From the NCBI RefSeq assembly GCF_030466625.1, contig NZ_JADEVT010000012.1:39953-103952 (forward strand): DNA of 64,000 nucleotides, given 5' to 3'. The position numbers and the translations under genes were made by a program. This document shows, piece after piece, positions 16,853 through 28,851 of the stretch (the stretch's first letter is position 1; the number at the start of each line of letters is the position of its first letter). The DNA comes from Nocardioides sp. ChNu-153. GTDB lineage: Bacteria; Actinomycetota; Actinomycetes; Propionibacteriales; Nocardioidaceae. The notes under the pieces were generated by a model that was not told where the DNA came from, made no database searches, and worked only from the letters and a program-made list of their open reading frames with translations.

Positions 16853-18952
16853 GTGACCGAGAACCAGCTGGAATGGACCGATCTCGACCGCAAGGCGGTG
16901 GACACCGCGCGAGTGCTGGCGATGGACGCGGTCCAGAAGGTGGGCAACGGCCACCCGGGCACGGCGATGAGCCTGGCGCCGGTGGCCTACCTGCTGTTCC
17001 AGAAGGTGATGCGCCACGACCCGTCCGACCCGAGCTGGATCGCCCGTGACCGGTTCGTCCTGTCGTGCGGCCACTCCAGCATCACGCTCTACACGCAGCT
17101 GTTCCTGGGCGGCTTCGGCCTCGAGATCGAGGACCTGAAGTCGCTGCGCACCTGGGGCTCGAAGACCCCCGGCCACCCGGAGTACGGGCACACCGCCGGC
17201 GTCGAGGTCACGACCGGCCCCCTGGGCCAGGGCGTCGCGAACGCGGTCGGCATGGCGATGGCGGGCCGCCGCCAGCACGGCATCCTCGACCCCGAGGCTC
17301 CGGAGGGCGAGAGCCTGTTCGACCACCAGGTCTACGCGATCTGCTCCGACGGCGACCTCCAGGAGGGCGTCAGCGCGGAGGCCAGCTCCATCGCCGGCAC
17401 GCAGCAGCTCGGCAACCTCACCGTCGTCTACGACCGCAACCGCATCTCCATCGAGGGCGACACCGACGTGGCGTTCACCGAGGACGTGGCGAAGCGCTAC
17501 GAGGCCTACGGCTGGCACGTCCAGACCGTCGACTGGACCAACGGCGGCGAGGGCTACGAGGAGGACGTCCCCGCCCTGCACGCCGCCGTCATGGCCGCGC
17601 GCGAGGTGAAGGACCAGCCGTCGCTCATCGTCCTCGACACCGTCATCGCCTGGCCGGCCCCCAACGCCCAGGGCACGGAGGCCGCCCACGGCTCCGCGCT
17701 GGGCGCCGAGGAGGTCGCCGCGACCAAGGAGGTGCTGGGCTGGGACCCCGCCCAGACCTTCGAGGTGCCCGCCGACGTGCTCGAGCACACCCGCTCGCTC
17801 GCCGAGCGCGGCGCCGCGTGGGGCAAGGAGTGGGACGGGAAGTACGCCGCCTGGGCCGCCGCCAACCCCGAGCGCGAGGCCCTGCTGCACCGCCTCAAGG
17901 CGCACGACCTGCCCGAGGGCCTCGTCGACGCCCTGCCGGTCTTCCCGGCCGACCCCAAGGGCGTCGCCACCCGCGCCGCCTCGGGCAAGGTCATCAACGC
18001 GCTCGCCCCGGTCATGCCCGAGCTGTGGGGCGGCTCCGCCGACCTCGCCGGCTCGAACAACACGACCATCAAGGAGGCCCCGTCCTTCATCCCGGCCTCG
18101 CGCTCCACGCGCGACTGGACGGGCGACCCCCACGCCGGCCGCGTGCTCCACTTCGGCATCCGCGAGCACGGCATGGGCGCGATCATGAACGGCATCGCGG
18201 CCGACGGCCTCACCCGCGTCTTCGGCGGCACGTTCCTGACGTTCTCCGACTACATGCGCGGTGCGGTCCGTGTGGCGGCGCTGAGCGGGCTGCCCGTCAC
18301 CTACGTGTGGACGCACGACTCCATCGGCCTCGGCGAGGACGGCCCGACCCACCAGCCGGTCGAGCACCTCGCCGCGCTGCGGGCCATCCCGGGCCTCGAC
18401 GTCGTCCGCCCGGCGGACGCCAACGAGACCGCCGCCGCCTGGGCCGCGATCCTCGGCCACGACGACCGCCCGGCCGCCCTGGCGCTGTCGCGCCAGAACC
18501 TGCCGGTCTTCCCGCGCGGGGAGGACGGGTTCGCCACGACGGACGGCGTCGCGCGCGGCGCCTACGTGCTGAAGGACGTCGAGGGCGGCCTGCCCGACGT
18601 CGTGCTCATCGGCACCGGCTCCGAGGTCCAGCTCGCGGTCGCGGCCGCGGAGCTGCTCGCCGAGGAGGGCGTGCGCGCCCGCGTCGTCTCCGCGCCCTGC
18701 CTCGAGTGGTTCGAGCAGCAGGACACGGCGTACCGCGAGAGCGTCGTCCCGCCCACCGTCAAGGCGCGCGTCGCGGTCGAGGCCGGCATCGCGATGCCCT
18801 GGTGGCGTCTCGTCGGCGACCACGGCAAGGTCGTCTCCATCGAGACGTACGGCGCCAGCGCCGACGCCGCGCGCATGTTCGCCGAGTTCGGGTTCACCCC
18901 CGAGGCCGTCGTGCGCGCCGCGAAGGACAGCCTGCAGATCACCACCGGCTGA
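16853..18952 (+). CDS. tkt: Transketolase
   Basis: This thiamine-diphosphate enzyme moves two-carbon units between sugar phosphates in the pentose phosphate pathway. The 699-residue length is typical. Visible motifs are [10 protein letters not shown] near the start, the ThDP-binding stretch from CSDGDLQEG to the Asn of [19 protein letters not shown], and the [17 protein letters not shown] substrate loop. GTG 16853 is preceded by GAGAGGA at about 5 bases. It is the first gene of tkt-tal-pgi-pgl. Confidence 0.97.
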   Translation: MTENQLEWTDLDRKAVDTARVLAMDAVQKVGNGHPGTAMSLAPVAYLLFQKVMRHDPSDPSWIARDRFVLSCGHSSITLYTQLFLGGFGLEIEDLKSLRTWGSKTPGHPEYGHTAGVEVTTGPLGQGVANAVGMAMAGRRQHGILDPEAPEGESLFDHQVYAICSDGDLQEGVSAEASSIAGTQQLGNLTVVYDRNRISIEGDTDVAFTEDVAKRYEAYGWHVQTVDWTNGGEGYEEDVPALHAAVMAAREVKDQPSLIVLDTVIAWPAPNAQGTEAAHGSALGAEEVAATKEVLGWDPAQTFEVPADVLEHTRSLAERGAAWGKEWDGKYAAWAAANPEREALLHRLKAHDLPEGLVDALPVFPADPKGVATRAASGKVINALAPVMPELWGGSADLAGSNNTTIKEAPSFIPASRSTRDWTGDPHAGRVLHFGIREHGMGAIMNGIAADGLTRVFGGTFLTFSDYMRGAVRVAALSGLPVTYVWTHDSIGLGEDGPTHQPVEHLAALRAIPGLDVVRPADANETAAAWAAILGHDDRPAALALSRQNLPVFPRGEDGFATTDGVARGAYVLKDVEGGLPDVVLIGTGSEVQLAVAAAELLAEEGVRARVVSAPCLEWFEQQDTAYRESVVPPTVKARVAVEAGIAMPWWRLVGDHGKVVSIETYGASADAARMFAEFGFTPEAVVRAAKDSLQITTG

Positions 18953-18987
18953 TCCGCTCCCCTACCCCACTACCCCAGGAGGTAGCT

Positions 18988-20103
18988 ATGTCCGACCGTC
19001 TGAAGGCACTCGCCGACGCGGGTGTGTCCATCTGGCTCGACGACCTCTCCCGCGAGCGCATCGAGACCGGCAACCTGGCCGCGCTCGTCGAGGAGAAGTC
19101 GGTCGTCGGGGTCACCACCAACCCGTCGATCTTCGCCGCCGCCCTCGCCGACGGCGAGCGGTACGACGCGCAGCTGCGCGAGCTGGTCGCCGACGGCACC
19201 GACGTCGACGGCGTCGTCTTCGCGCTGACCACGAAGGACGTGCGCGACGCGGCCGACGTGCTCGCGCCCGTGCACGCCGCGACCGGCGGCGTCGACGGCC
19301 GTGTCTCCATCGAGGTCACGCCCGACCTGGCCTTCGACACCGACGCCACCCTGGCCTCGGCGAAGGAGCTGTGGGCGACGATCGACCGCCCCAACCTCCT
19401 CATCAAGATCCCGGCGACGACGGAGGGCCTGCCGGCCATCCGGGACGCGATCGCCGAGGGGATCTCGGTCAACGTCACGCTGATCTTCGGCCTCGGCCGC
19501 TACGAGCAGGTGATGGAGGCCTACGTCGCGGGGCTGGAGAAGGCCCTCGAGGCCGGGCGCGACCTGTCGGACATCCACTCCGTGGCGTCGTTCTTCGTCT
19601 CGCGCGTCGACAGCGAGATCGACAAGCGCCTCGACGCCGCCGGCGCCGATGCCGAGCTGTTCGGCAAGGCGGCCGTGGCGAACGCCCGGCTGGCCTACCA
19701 GGCCTACGAGCGCGTCTTCTCCGGCGAGCGCTGGGAGCGCCTCGCGGCCGCCGGCGCCCACCCGCAGCGCCCGCTGTGGGCCTCCACGGGCGTCAAGAAC
19801 CCCGACTACCGCGACACGATGTACGTCACCGACCTCGTGGCCCCCGGCACCGTCAACACGATGCCGGAGAAGACGATGGACGCCTTCGCCGACCACGGCG
19901 AGGTCGAGGGCGACCAGGTCACGACGAAGTACGACGACGCGCAGGCCGTCATGGACGCCGTCGCCGCCGCCGGGGTCGACTACGACGACGTCATCCGCGC
20001 CCTGGAGAAGGAGGGCGTCGACAAGTTCCTCGCCTCGTGGGACGAGCTGCTCGAGACCGTGAAGGGCCAGATCGCCGCCGCCACGGACGCGAACGCGCGA
20101 TGA
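18988..20103 (+). CDS. tal: Transaldolase
   Basis: Transaldolase transfers three-carbon units via a Schiff-base lysine, seen here in [13 protein letters not shown]. At 371 residues it is of the longer actinobacterial type: [12 protein letters not shown] at the start, GVTTNPSIF, and [21 protein letters not shown] 18988 has a perfect AGGAGGT 6 bases upstream, one of the strongest ribosome sites in the window. It overlaps pgi as ATGA. Confidence 0.97.
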   Translation: MSDRLKALADAGVSIWLDDLSRERIETGNLAALVEEKSVVGVTTNPSIFAAALADGERYDAQLRELVADGTDVDGVVFALTTKDVRDAADVLAPVHAATGGVDGRVSIEVTPDLAFDTDATLASAKELWATIDRPNLLIKIPATTEGLPAIRDAIAEGISVNVTLIFGLGRYEQVMEAYVAGLEKALEAGRDLSDIHSVASFFVSRVDSEIDKRLDAAGADAELFGKAAVANARLAYQAYERVFSGERWERLAAAGAHPQRPLWASTGVKNPDYRDTMYVTDLVAPGTVNTMPEKTMDAFADHGEVEGDQVTTKYDDAQAVMDAVAAAGVDYDDVIRALEKEGVDKFLASWDELLETVKGQIAAATDANAR

Positions 20104-21743
20104 CCGACTGGAGCAGGGCGACCGGGGAGGGCTACGCCCTCACGTTCGGCTACGCCGACGAGGAGGCGTTCGTCCAGACGGTGCAGGACCTCGCCGGGGA
20201 CCACGTCGCCTCCCGCATCGCGGCGGGCGACGCCACCCTGTGGGGCTCCGACGCCGAGGAGGAGGCCGGAAAGCGCCTGGGCTGGGTCGACCTGACCGAG
20301 ACGTCGCGCCCCCTCGTGGCGCAGGTCGAGGCCCTGCGGGACGAGCTCGCCGCGGCCGGCGTCACCCGCGTCGTGCTCTGCGGCATGGGCGGCTCGTCGC
20401 TGGCGCCCGAGGTCGTCTGCGGCGCCGCCGGGGTCGAGCTCGGGGTGCTGGACTCGTCCGACCCCGACTACGTGCGCGGCTTCCTGACCGACCGCCTGGA
20501 GCAGACCGTCGTGGTCGTCTCGTCGAAGTCGGGCGGCACCGTCGAGACCGACAGCCAGAAGCGTGCGTTCGAGCAGGCGTTCCGCGACGCCGGCATCGAC
20601 CCGCGCCGCCGCATCGTCGTCGTCACCGACCCCGGGTCGCCGCTCTCGCAGTCGGCCGAGGCGGACGGCTACCGGGTGTTCCTCGCCGACCCGTCGGTCG
20701 GCGGTCGCTACTCGGCGCTGACGGCCTTCGGCCTCGTCCCGTCCGGCCTCGCCGGTGCGGACATCGGCTCGCTGCTCGACCAGGCCGCCGCGCTGCGCCC
20801 GGCCCTCGAGGAGGACTCCGTCGACAACCCGGGCCTGCGGCTCGGCGCCCTCATCGGCGCCGCGAACGCGCGCGGCGTGGACAAGCTGGTGCTGGCGGCC
20901 GCGGACGCGCCGTACCCCGGTCTCGGCGACTGGATCGAGCAGCTCGTCGCGGAGTCGACCGGCAAGCTCGGCAAGGGCGTGCTGCCCGTGGTCGTCGAGG
21001 GCACCGACGCGCCCAACCTCGACCCGAGCACGCGGGACGAGGTGCTGGTGTCCTACGGCACCGGGTTCCCGTTCGACACCTGCCCGCCGGCCTCCGGCTG
21101 GGGCGCCGCGGTCGACGCCACGCTCGGCGGCCAGCTGCTGCTGTGGGAGTACGCCACGGTCGTCGCCGGTCGGGTCATCGGCATCAACCCGTTCGACCAG
21201 CCCGACGTGGAGAGCGCCAAGGCCGCGGCCCGGGAGATGCTCGACGGGGGCGGCGCGCAGCCGGAGCCCGCCTTCACCGCAGGCGACGTGACGGTCTACG
21301 CCTCCCCCGGCTGGCTGCCCGCCGACGTCGCGACCCTCGACGGTGCCGTCGAGGCCCTGCTCGGCCAGCTCGACGCCGAGCGCGGCTACCTCGCCGTGCA
21401 GGCCTACCTCGACCGCACCCGCGACGCCGAGCTGGGCGCCGTACGGGCGGAGCTCGCCGTGCGCACCGGGCGACCCGTCACCTTCGGGTGGGGACCGCGG
21501 TTCCTGCACTCGACGGGGCAGTACCACAAGGGCGGCCCCGCCACCGGCGTCTACCTGCAGGTGACGACGGCCCCGGAGGCCGACCTCGAGGTGCCCGGAC
21601 GGCCGTTCACGTTCGGCGAGTTCATCGAGGCCCAGGCCGTGGGCGACGGCCAGGTGCTGGCCGACAAGCACCGCCCCGTGCTGCGGCTGCACCTCGCGTC
21701 CCCCGCGGCCCTCGCCACCGTGCGCGCGGCGCTGGCGTCGTGA
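20100..21743 (+). CDS. pgi: Glucose-6-phosphate isomerase
   Basis: Pgi interconverts glucose 6-phosphate and fructose 6-phosphate. The 547-residue protein has the sugar-isomerase features [26 protein letters not shown], and a C-terminal stretch with [13 protein letters not shown]. The sequence belongs to the divergent actinobacterial form found in pentose phosphate clusters. ATG 20100 overlaps tal by 4 bases. The gene stands where zwf and opcA usually lie between tal and pgl. Confidence 0.93.
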   Translation: MTDWSRATGEGYALTFGYADEEAFVQTVQDLAGDHVASRIAAGDATLWGSDAEEEAGKRLGWVDLTETSRPLVAQVEALRDELAAAGVTRVVLCGMGGSSLAPEVVCGAAGVELGVLDSSDPDYVRGFLTDRLEQTVVVVSSKSGGTVETDSQKRAFEQAFRDAGIDPRRRIVVVTDPGSPLSQSAEADGYRVFLADPSVGGRYSALTAFGLVPSGLAGADIGSLLDQAAALRPALEEDSVDNPGLRLGALIGAANARGVDKLVLAAADAPYPGLGDWIEQLVAESTGKLGKGVLPVVVEGTDAPNLDPSTRDEVLVSYGTGFPFDTCPPASGWGAAVDATLGGQLLLWEYATVVAGRVIGINPFDQPDVESAKAAAREMLDGGGAQPEPAFTAGDVTVYASPGWLPADVATLDGAVEALLGQLDAERGYLAVQAYLDRTRDAELGAVRAELAVRTGRPVTFGWGPRFLHSTGQYHKGGPATGVYLQVTTAPEADLEVPGRPFTFGEFIEAQAVGDGQVLADKHRPVLRLHLASPAALATVRAALAS

Positions 21744-22474
21744 CCACCGAGGTACGCCGCTCGCCCGACGCGGGTGCGCTGGCCGCCACGGTGGCCACGG
21801 CGCTCCTGGCCCGTCTGGCCGAGGTGCAGGCCGGGGGGCACGACCCGCAGGTCGTGCTCACCGGCGGCACCATCGCCGAGGCCATCCACCGCGAGGTCGC
21901 CCGCCTGGCGCCCGACGCGGGCGTCGACTTCGCCCGCGTCGTGTTCTGGTTCGGCGACGAGCGCTTCGTGGCGCCGGACTCCGAGGACCGCAACGCGCTG
22001 CAGGCGCGCGAGGCGTTCCTCGACGCCGTGGGGGCCGAGCGCGTGCACGAGGTGGCCTCCACCGCGACGGCCGGCTCGGTCGACGAGGCCGCCGCGGCGT
22101 ACGACGCGTCCCTGCGCACGCTGGGCAACGGCCGCTTCGACGTCGTCATGCTGGGCGTGGGGCCGGACGGCCACGTCGCCTCGCTCTTCCCCGGCTTCCC
22201 CCAGGTCGGCGTCACCGACGCGCTGGCCGTGGGCGTGACGGGCTCGCCGAAGCCGCCGCCCGAGCGGGTCAGCCTGACCCTCCCGGCGCTGCGCAACGCG
22301 GACGCCGTGTGGTTCCTGATCAGCGGCGAGGGCAAGGCCGAGGCCGTCGCCCGAGCGCTGGGCGGCCCCGAACGGGGCGAGCCCGCCGACGTGCACGAGA
22401 CCCCCGCCGCGGGCGTCCAGGGCGAGCAGGAGACCGTGTGGTGGATCGACGAGGCGGCCGCGTCGGCGCTCTGA
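21740..22474 (+). CDS. pgl: 6-phosphogluconolactonase
   Basis: Pgl hydrolyses 6-phosphogluconolactone, the product of glucose-6-phosphate dehydrogenase. The 244-residue protein has the family motifs VVLTGGTIAEAIHREV, FWFGDERFV, and MLGVGPDGHVASLFPG. GTG 21740 overlaps pgi as GTGA, so the two are coupled. The dehydrogenase that supplies its substrate is not in this window. Confidence 0.94.
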   Translation: MTTEVRRSPDAGALAATVATALLARLAEVQAGGHDPQVVLTGGTIAEAIHREVARLAPDAGVDFARVVFWFGDERFVAPDSEDRNALQAREAFLDAVGAERVHEVASTATAGSVDEAAAAYDASLRTLGNGRFDVVMLGVGPDGHVASLFPGFPQVGVTDALAVGVTGSPKPPPERVSLTLPALRNADAVWFLISGEGKAEAVARALGGPERGEPADVHETPAAGVQGEQETVWWIDEAAASAL

Positions 22475-22596
22475 CGTCGCGTCGCCGCTAGCGGCGCGCC
22501 TGAGCACGCGGATTCGTCGCAAGGCGCACGCCGCTGCTCGTCGGCGTCGACCGGTTCCGGCGCCGGGTGCGGACCGTCGTCACCGACGACGGGGCG
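22475..22596. terminator. Convergent pgl / rbpA intergenic region with short hairpin
   Basis: CCGTCGTC (22574-22581), ACC and GACGACGG (22585-22592) make an 8-bp stem close to the rbpA stop. It is a modest candidate for a bidirectional terminator and has no clear T-tract. Confidence 0.35.
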
Positions 22597-22956
22597 TCAG
22601 AAGATCAGCTCGCCCGACGCGCGGCGCGTGCGCAGGGTCTTGAGCGCCTCGTCGAGGATGACCTTGGCCTCGGCGTCGGAGCGGCGCTCCTTCACGTAGG
22701 CCAGGTGGGTCTTGTACGGCTCCGCCTTGTGGGCCGGCGGCGGGTTCTCCGCGTCGAGGCTGGCGGGCTGGCCGCACTTCGGGCAGTCCCACGTCTCCGG
22801 GGCGACGGCCTCGACGGAGAACGTCATCACCGACCGGTGGTCGTGGGCGCAGAAGTACGTGACGGTCTGGCGGGCCGCGGCCTCGCCGCGTGCCTCCTCG
22901 CCCTGGGGACCCGAACCGATCCGGGCCCCGCGGATGGAGCTGCTCCTACCGGCCAT
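22597..22956 (-). CDS. rbpA: RNA polymerase-binding protein RbpA
   Basis: RbpA is an actinobacterial protein that binds the principal sigma factor and core polymerase and stabilises open complexes. The 119-residue protein shows the N-terminal MAGRSSSIRGARIGS arm, the core with YFCAHDH and WDCPKCG (a zinc-type Cys/His arrangement), and the C-terminal sigma-interaction helix with KTHLAYVKERRS. ATG 22956 has GGAGGAA 6 bases upstream. It lies 24 bases after secG and may share its transcript. Confidence 0.97.
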   Translation of the reverse strand: MAGRSSSIRGARIGSGPQGEEARGEAAARQTVTYFCAHDHRSVMTFSVEAVAPETWDCPKCGQPASLDAENPPPAHKAEPYKTHLAYVKERRSDAEAKVILDEALKTLRTRRASGELIF

Positions 22957-22980
22957 GCGCGTTCCTCCCCGAGACCCTGG

Positions 22981-23223
22981 TCAGGACTGGCCGTCGTAGG
23001 CCAGCAGCAGACCGAGGGCGATGATGCTGGCGAACCAGATGATGCCGATCCCGATGGTGTAGCGGTCGAGGTTGCGCTCCGCGACCGACGAACCGCCCAG
23101 GCTGGTCGAGACACCGCCACCGAACATGTCGGAGAGGCCGCCGCCCCGGCCCTTGTGCAGGAGCACGAGGAGGATGAGGAGCAGGCTGGTGATCACCAGC
23201 ACGACGGTGAAGAGGACAGTCAC
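22981..23223 (-). CDS. secG: SecG preprotein translocase subunit
   Basis: The 80-residue protein has two membrane helices (about 3-22 and 56-76) around a Gly-rich loop with LLHKGRGGGLSDMFGGG, the SecG signature. It assists SecYE in protein export. GTG 23223 is preceded by AAGG at about 9 bases. Longer in-frame openings upstream have arginine-rich composition unlike SecG. tpiA lies upstream on the same strand beyond a strong hairpin. Confidence 0.93.
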   Translation of the reverse strand: MTVLFTVVLVITSLLLILLVLLHKGRGGGLSDMFGGGVSTSLGGSSVAERNLDRYTIGIGIIWFASIIALGLLLAYDGQS

Positions 23224-23671
23224 GGGACGAAACCTTACGTCACGGGCCGCCCCGGTCCGACGGCGCCACGAGGGGCCCGTCCCGGGTTCTCCGGCCCGGG
23301 TTCCCCGAGCCGGGTTCTTCACGGGGGGCGGCCCCGCGACGCGCGACGACGAGCCGCGCGCCGGGGACGGCTGAGCCGGGGAGAGCGGGGCGACGCGACG
23401 GCGGACGCGACGGCGGACGCCGCGAGCCGTACGGCGGGCCCGCTGCCGCTGGTGTCCGCCGAGGCCGCTCTCTCCTGCGGTGGCGGTGTCTGGTGCGGCG
23501 CTGGCGCCTCTGCTGCGCCCGCACACCACGTGTGCAGTAGCCCGGACACCGCGTTACACGGGCGGGGGCGATCACGGGCCAGGGGCCGCGGGCGCGGGCA
23601 CCCCGGACGCGACGGACCCCCGAGCCCGGGGCTCGGGGGTCCGTCAGTGCGGGTGGTGCGGGACGTGCGCC
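23224..23671. other. Long intergenic region tpiA-secG (448 bases)
   Basis: No convincing gene is visible, although several frames are open. It holds the tpiA terminator hairpin (23611-23645), a 15-base inverted repeat GCACAC-CAC-GTGTGC (23521-23535), and two tandem 12-base units GACGCGACGGCG (23392-23415). The secG promoter should also lie here, but I cannot place it. No known riboswitch pattern was recognised. Confidence 0.5.
23611..23645 (-). terminator. Rho-independent-like hairpin after tpiA
   Basis: A 17-bp perfect inverted repeat (GACGGACCCCCGAGCCC and its complement) with a 1-base centre. The practical stem is about 15 bp with a 5-base loop. It lies 27 bases past the tpiA stop and has no T-tract, which is normal for actinobacteria. 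Confidence 0.75.
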
Positions 23672-24484
23672 TCAGAGGCGGGGCATGTCGTAGAAGCGGC
23701 AGATGCCGCCGAACTCCTCGGCCTGGAGACTGGCACCGCCGACGAGCGCGCCGTCGACGTCCTCCTCGACCATGATGCCGGCGACGTTCGCGGCCTTCAC
23801 CGATCCGCCGTACAGCACCCGGAGGCCGTCGGCCGCCGCGTCGCCGTGCACCTCGCGCACGCGGGCGCGGATGGCCGCGCAGACCTCCTGCGCGTCCGCC
23901 GGGGTGGCGACCTCGCCGGTGCCGATCGCCCACACGGGCTCGTAGGCGACGACGAGGCCCGCGACCTGCTCGGCGCTGAAGCCCGCGAGCGAGCCGTCGA
24001 CCTGCGCCAGGGTGTGGGCCACGTGCTCGCCCGCCTGGCGCACCTCGAGACCCTCGCCGACGCACACGATCGGGACCATGCCGGCCGCGAGGGCCTTGTG
24101 GGCCTTCGCGTTGACGACCGCATCGGTCTCGCCGTGGTGCTCCCGGCGCTCGGAGTGGCCGACCACCACGTAGGAGCAGCCGAGCTTGGCCAGCATCGAC
24201 GCCGAGATCTCGCCGGTGTAGGCGCCCTCGTCGTGCACGGACACGTCCTGCGCGCCGTACTGGAGCTTCAGCCGGTCCCCGTCCACCAGGGTCTGCACGG
24301 AGCGCAGGTCGGTGAACGGCGGCACGACCACGACCTCGACGGCGTCGTGGTCGTGCTTCTTGTCCGACAGCGTCCACGCCAGCTTCTGCACCAGGCTGAC
24401 GGCCTCGAGGTGGTTGAGGTTCATCTTCCAGTTGCCCGCCATGAGCGGCGTGCGCCCGGAGGTGCCCGTCTTCTTCGTGGCCAT
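23672..24484 (-). CDS. tpiA: Triosephosphate isomerase
   Basis: TpiA interconverts dihydroxyacetone phosphate and glyceraldehyde 3-phosphate. The 270-residue protein has [12 protein letters not shown] (active-site Asn and Lys), the catalytic His in [11 protein letters not shown], and the catalytic Glu in [11 protein letters not shown]. An extra [14 protein letters not shown] precedes the usual start. ATG 24484 overlaps the last base of the pgk stop (TGATG), so the two are coupled. Confidence 0.97.
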   Translation of the reverse strand: MATKKTGTSGRTPLMAGNWKMNLNHLEAVSLVQKLAWTLSDKKHDHDAVEVVVVPPFTDLRSVQTLVDGDRLKLQYGAQDVSVHDEGAYTGEISASMLAKLGCSYVVVGHSERREHHGETDAVVNAKAHKALAAGMVPIVCVGEGLEVRQAGEHVAHTLAQVDGSLAGFSAEQVAGLVVAYEPVWAIGTGEVATPADAQEVCAAIRARVREVHGDAAADGLRVLYGGSVKAANVAGIMVEEDVDGALVGGASLQAEEFGGICRFYDMPRL

Positions 24485-25683
24485 CAGTCCTCCAGCACCT
24501 TCACGCCCGGGAGCTCCTTGCCCTCGAGGTACTCCAGGCTCGCGCCGCCGCCCGTCGAGATGTGGCCGAAGGCCGTCTCGTCGAACCCGAGCGTGCGCAC
24601 CGCCGCGGCCGAGTCGCCGCCGCCGACGACCGAGAGGCCGTCGACCTTCGTCAGCGCCTCGGCGACCGTGCGGGTGCCGCCCGCGAACTCGGGCACCTCG
24701 AACACGCCCATCGGGCCGTTCCAGAACACGGTGCGGGCGTCGGCCAGTGCGGCCGCGAACGCCGCGGCCGAGTCGGGCCCGATGTCGAGGCCCAGGCTGC
24801 TGGCCGGGATGTTCGACGCCGGTACGACGATCGGCTCCGGCCGCGTGTCCCCGGTCGGGAACTCGCTGTCGACGACGATGTCGGAGGGCAGGAGGATCTC
24901 GACGCCGGAGGCCTCGGCCCGGCGCAGGTACTCCACGCACGTGCCGATCTGGTCCTCCTCGAGCAGGCTCCGGCCGACCTCGTGGCCCTGGGCCTTGAGG
25001 AAGGTGAAGACCATGCCGCCGCCGATGAGCAGCTTGTCGGCCTTGCCGAGCAGGTTGTCGATCACGCCGAGCTTGTCGGAGACCTTGGACCCGCCGAGCA
25101 CCACCACGTAGGGGCGCTCCGGGGTCTCGGTCAGCCGGGTCAGCACGTCGATCTCGGCCCGCACGAGCGCGCCCATCGTGTGCGGCAGGCGCTGCGCGAC
25201 GTCGTACACGCTCGCCTGCTTGCGGTGGACCACGCCGAAGCCGTCGGAGACGAAGGCGTCGGCGAGGGCGGCCAGCTCGTCCGCGAACGCGCCGCGCTCG
25301 GCCTCGTCCTTGCTGGTCTCGCCCGCGTTGAAGCGCACGTTCTCCAGCACGGCGACCTGGCCGTCGCCCAGGTCGGCGACGACCTGCTGCGCGCTCTCCC
25401 CCACCGTGTCCGTGGCGAACGCGACGGGGGCCTCGAGCAGCTCGGCGAGCCGGCCGGCGACGGGGGCGAGCGAGTACGCCGGGTCCGGCGCGCCCTTGGG
25501 CCGGCCGAGGTGGGCGGTCACGACCACCCGCGCGCCGGCCTCGGCCAGCGCGCGGATGGTCGGGACGCTCGCCCGGATCCGGCCGTCGTCCGTGATGGTG
25601 GTGCCGTCCAGCGGCACGTTCAGGTCCGAGCGGACCAGGACGCGCTTCCCGCCGACCTCGCCGAGTCCGGGGTAGGAACCCAC
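24484..25683 (-). CDS. pgk: Phosphoglycerate kinase
   Basis: Pgk makes ATP from 1,3-bisphosphoglycerate in glycolysis. The 399-residue protein shows [13 protein letters not shown], the substrate-binding TAHLGRPKG, and [20 protein letters not shown] 25683 comes 1 base after the gap stop, without its own obvious ribosome site, so translation is probably coupled. Order gap-pgk-tpiA is the classical glycolytic operon. Confidence 0.96.
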   Translation of the reverse strand: MGSYPGLGEVGGKRVLVRSDLNVPLDGTTITDDGRIRASVPTIRALAEAGARVVVTAHLGRPKGAPDPAYSLAPVAGRLAELLEAPVAFATDTVGESAQQVVADLGDGQVAVLENVRFNAGETSKDEAERGAFADELAALADAFVSDGFGVVHRKQASVYDVAQRLPHTMGALVRAEIDVLTRLTETPERPYVVVLGGSKVSDKLGVIDNLLGKADKLLIGGGMVFTFLKAQGHEVGRSLLEEDQIGTCVEYLRRAEASGVEILLPSDIVVDSEFPTGDTRPEPIVVPASNIPASSLGLDIGPDSAAAFAAALADARTVFWNGPMGVFEVPEFAGGTRTVAEALTKVDGLSVVGGGDSAAAVRTLGFDETAFGHISTGGGASLEYLEGKELPGVKVLED

Positions 25684-25684
25684 G

Positions 25685-26778
<1,094 letters not shown>

Positions 26779-27765
26779 TCAGACCTCCTCGGCGAGCATG
26801 TCCGGGGTCAGGGACGCCTCCGTGTCGGGGATCCCGAGGTCCTCCGCGCGCTTGTCGGCCATGGCCAGCAGCCGGCGGATCCGGCCCGCGATCGCGTCCT
26901 TCGTGAGGGCCGGCTCGTGCAGCTGGCCGAGCTCCTCGAGCGACGCCTGCTTGTGCTCCAGGCGCAGGTGGCCCGCGGTCTTGAGGTGCTCGGGGGCCTC
27001 CTCGCCGAGGATCTCCAGCGCCCGCTCGACCCGCGCACCCGCGGCCACCGCGGCCCGCGCGGAGCGGCGCAGGTTCGCGTCGTCGAAGTTCGCGAGGCGG
27101 TTGGCGGTGGCGCGGACCTCGCGCCGCATCCGTCGCTCCTCCCAGGCCATGAGCGCCTCGTGCGCCCCCAGCCGGGTCAGGAGGGCGCCGATGGCGTCGC
27201 CGTCGCGCACCACGACCCGGTCGACCCCGCGGACCTCACGGGCCTTCGCCTGGATCCCCAGACGTCGTACGACGCCCACGAGCGCCAGCGCGGCCTCCGG
27301 GCCGGGGCAGGTGACCTCCATCGAGGACGAGCGACCCGGCTCGGTCAGCGAGCCGTGCGCCAGGAAGGCCCCACGCAGCGCCGCGACCGCGTCGCACGCG
27401 CCACCGGAGACGACCTGCGGCGGCAGGCCCCGCACCGGCCGTCCACGCCCGTCGAGCAGCCCGGTCTGGCGGGCCAGCGCCTCGCCGTCCTTGACCACGC
27501 GCACCAGGTAGCGGCTGCCGCGGCGGATGCCGTTGCCCTGCACCAGCACGACGTCGGAGTCGTGGCCGAAGACCTCCTTGACGTCCTTGCGGAGGCGGCG
27601 GGCGGCTGCGCCGGTGTCGAGCTCGGCCTCCACCACGATGCGGCCGCCGACGATGTGGAGGCCGCCCGCGAAGCGCAGGAGCGTGGCCACCTCGGCCTTG
27701 CGACAGCAGTTCTTGGTGATGTGCGTGTTGGAGAGCTCCGCCTTCACCTGGGCCGTCATCGCCAT
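26779..27765 (-). CDS. whiA: WhiA sporulation/cell division regulator
   Basis: WhiA combines a LAGLIDADG-like N-terminal domain with a C-terminal helix-turn-helix ([20 protein letters not shown]). From ATG 27765 the 328-residue protein begins [11 protein letters not shown], matching the family start, and CAGGA lies about 9 bases upstream. ATGs at 27774 and 27759 are alternatives. In Streptomyces WhiA works with WhiB at division and sporulation promoters. It also occurs in non-sporulating Gram-positives. It ends the uvrC-rapZ-yvcK-whiA run. Confidence 0.95.
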   Translation of the reverse strand: MAMTAQVKAELSNTHITKNCCRKAEVATLLRFAGGLHIVGGRIVVEAELDTGAAARRLRKDVKEVFGHDSDVVLVQGNGIRRGSRYLVRVVKDGEALARQTGLLDGRGRPVRGLPPQVVSGGACDAVAALRGAFLAHGSLTEPGRSSSMEVTCPGPEAALALVGVVRRLGIQAKAREVRGVDRVVVRDGDAIGALLTRLGAHEALMAWEERRMRREVRATANRLANFDDANLRRSARAAVAAGARVERALEILGEEAPEHLKTAGHLRLEHKQASLEELGQLHEPALTKDAIAGRIRRLLAMADKRAEDLGIPDTEASLTPDMLAEEV

Positions 27766-27804
27766 GCGCGCCATCCTGCCACGCCGCGCCGGTGACCGCT
27801 CGCC

Positions 27805-28851
27805 TCAGGAGGACGGGCCGGGCTGGACCGGTGGGCCCGCCGGGGCCGGCTCGGTCGTGGCGCCCATCACCCGACCGAGCACGGCGGCGAGCCGGGCGGG
27901 GTCGTGGCGGGGGGTGCCGTCACCCGCCGCCACGTCCGCGACGACCAGCCGCCCACCCAGCCGCGCGACCGCGGTCTCGAGGGCGCCGGTGTCCGCCACC
28001 GCGGCCGTGTCGGCCACGACCGTGTCGATCCGCAGGTCGGGCGCGTGCTCGAGCAGCGCGGCCAGGTGCTCCTCGGGGCCGTAGCCGGCGGTCTCCCCCG
28101 GCTGCCCCTCGAGGTTGAGGACGACCGCGACCCGCCCGCGCGTGCCGACGATGGCCCGCCGCAGGTCGGGGACCATGAGGTGCGGGATGACGGAGGTGTA
28201 CCAGCTGCCCGGCCCCAGCACGACCCAGTCGGCGGACCGGACGGCGTCGACCGCCTCGGGGCAGGCCTCGGGGTCGGCCGGGTCGAGCTGGATGCCCTCG
28301 ATGCGCCCGGCGGTGCTGGCCACCTCCACCTGGCCCCGGACGCGCACCACCTCGCCGTCGAGCGCGACGTCGGCCGTGATGTCCATGGGTGTCACCGCCA
28401 TCGGCAGCACCCGGCCCTGCGCGCCGAGCAGGCGCCCGACCCAGTCGAGGGCCGGGACGCTGTCGCCCAGCAGCTCCCACAGGCCGACGATGAGCAGGTT
28501 GCCGACCACGTGGCCCCGCATCTCGCCCTCGCCGGCGAACCGGTGCTGCAGCACCTCCGCCCACGTGCGGCCCCAGTCGTCGTCGCCGCAGAGGGCGGCC
28601 AGCGCCATCCGCAGGTCACCGGGCGGCAGCACACCGAACTCGCCCCGCAGCCGCCCCGACGACCCGCCGTTGTCGGCCACCGTCACGACCGCCGTCAGGT
28701 CGCCGACGACGCGGCGCAGCGCGGCCAGCGACGCGTGCAGGCCGTGGCCCCCGCCGAGGGCGACGACGCGGGTGGCGGGCAGCGGGACCGTCCGCGGCCC
28801 CAGGGGGCCGGTCGGACCCAGTGCGGCGGCCGCGTCGGTGAACGAGCTCAC
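27805..28851 (-). CDS. yvcK: YvcK/CofD-like UDP-sugar-binding gluconeogenesis factor
   Basis: The 348-residue protein has the nucleotide-binding start RVVALGGGHGLHASLAAL and TVADNGGSSGRLR, then NLLIVGLWELLGD. YvcK relatives bind UDP-N-acetylglucosamine and tune central carbon flow and cell wall supply. GTG 28851 overlaps the rapZ stop as GTGA. The rapZ-yvcK-whiA trio is conserved across Gram-positives. Confidence 0.93.
   Translation of the reverse strand: MSSFTDAAAALGPTGPLGPRTVPLPATRVVALGGGHGLHASLAALRRVVGDLTAVVTVADNGGSSGRLRGEFGVLPPGDLRMALAALCGDDDWGRTWAEVLQHRFAGEGEMRGHVVGNLLIVGLWELLGDSVPALDWVGRLLGAQGRVLPMAVTPMDITADVALDGEVVRVRGQVEVASTAGRIEGIQLDPADPEACPEAVDAVRSADWVVLGPGSWYTSVIPHLMVPDLRRAIVGTRGRVAVVLNLEGQPGETAGYGPEEHLAALLEHAPDLRIDTVVADTAAVADTGALETAVARLGGRLVVADVAAGDGTPRHDPARLAAVLGRVMGATTEPAPAGPPVQPGPSS

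Noticed and set aside
23240..23575. Possible 111-aa minus-strand gene upstream of secG
   Set aside because: Arg/Pro/Gly-rich with no ribosome site and it runs through the inverted repeats; other frames are equally open.
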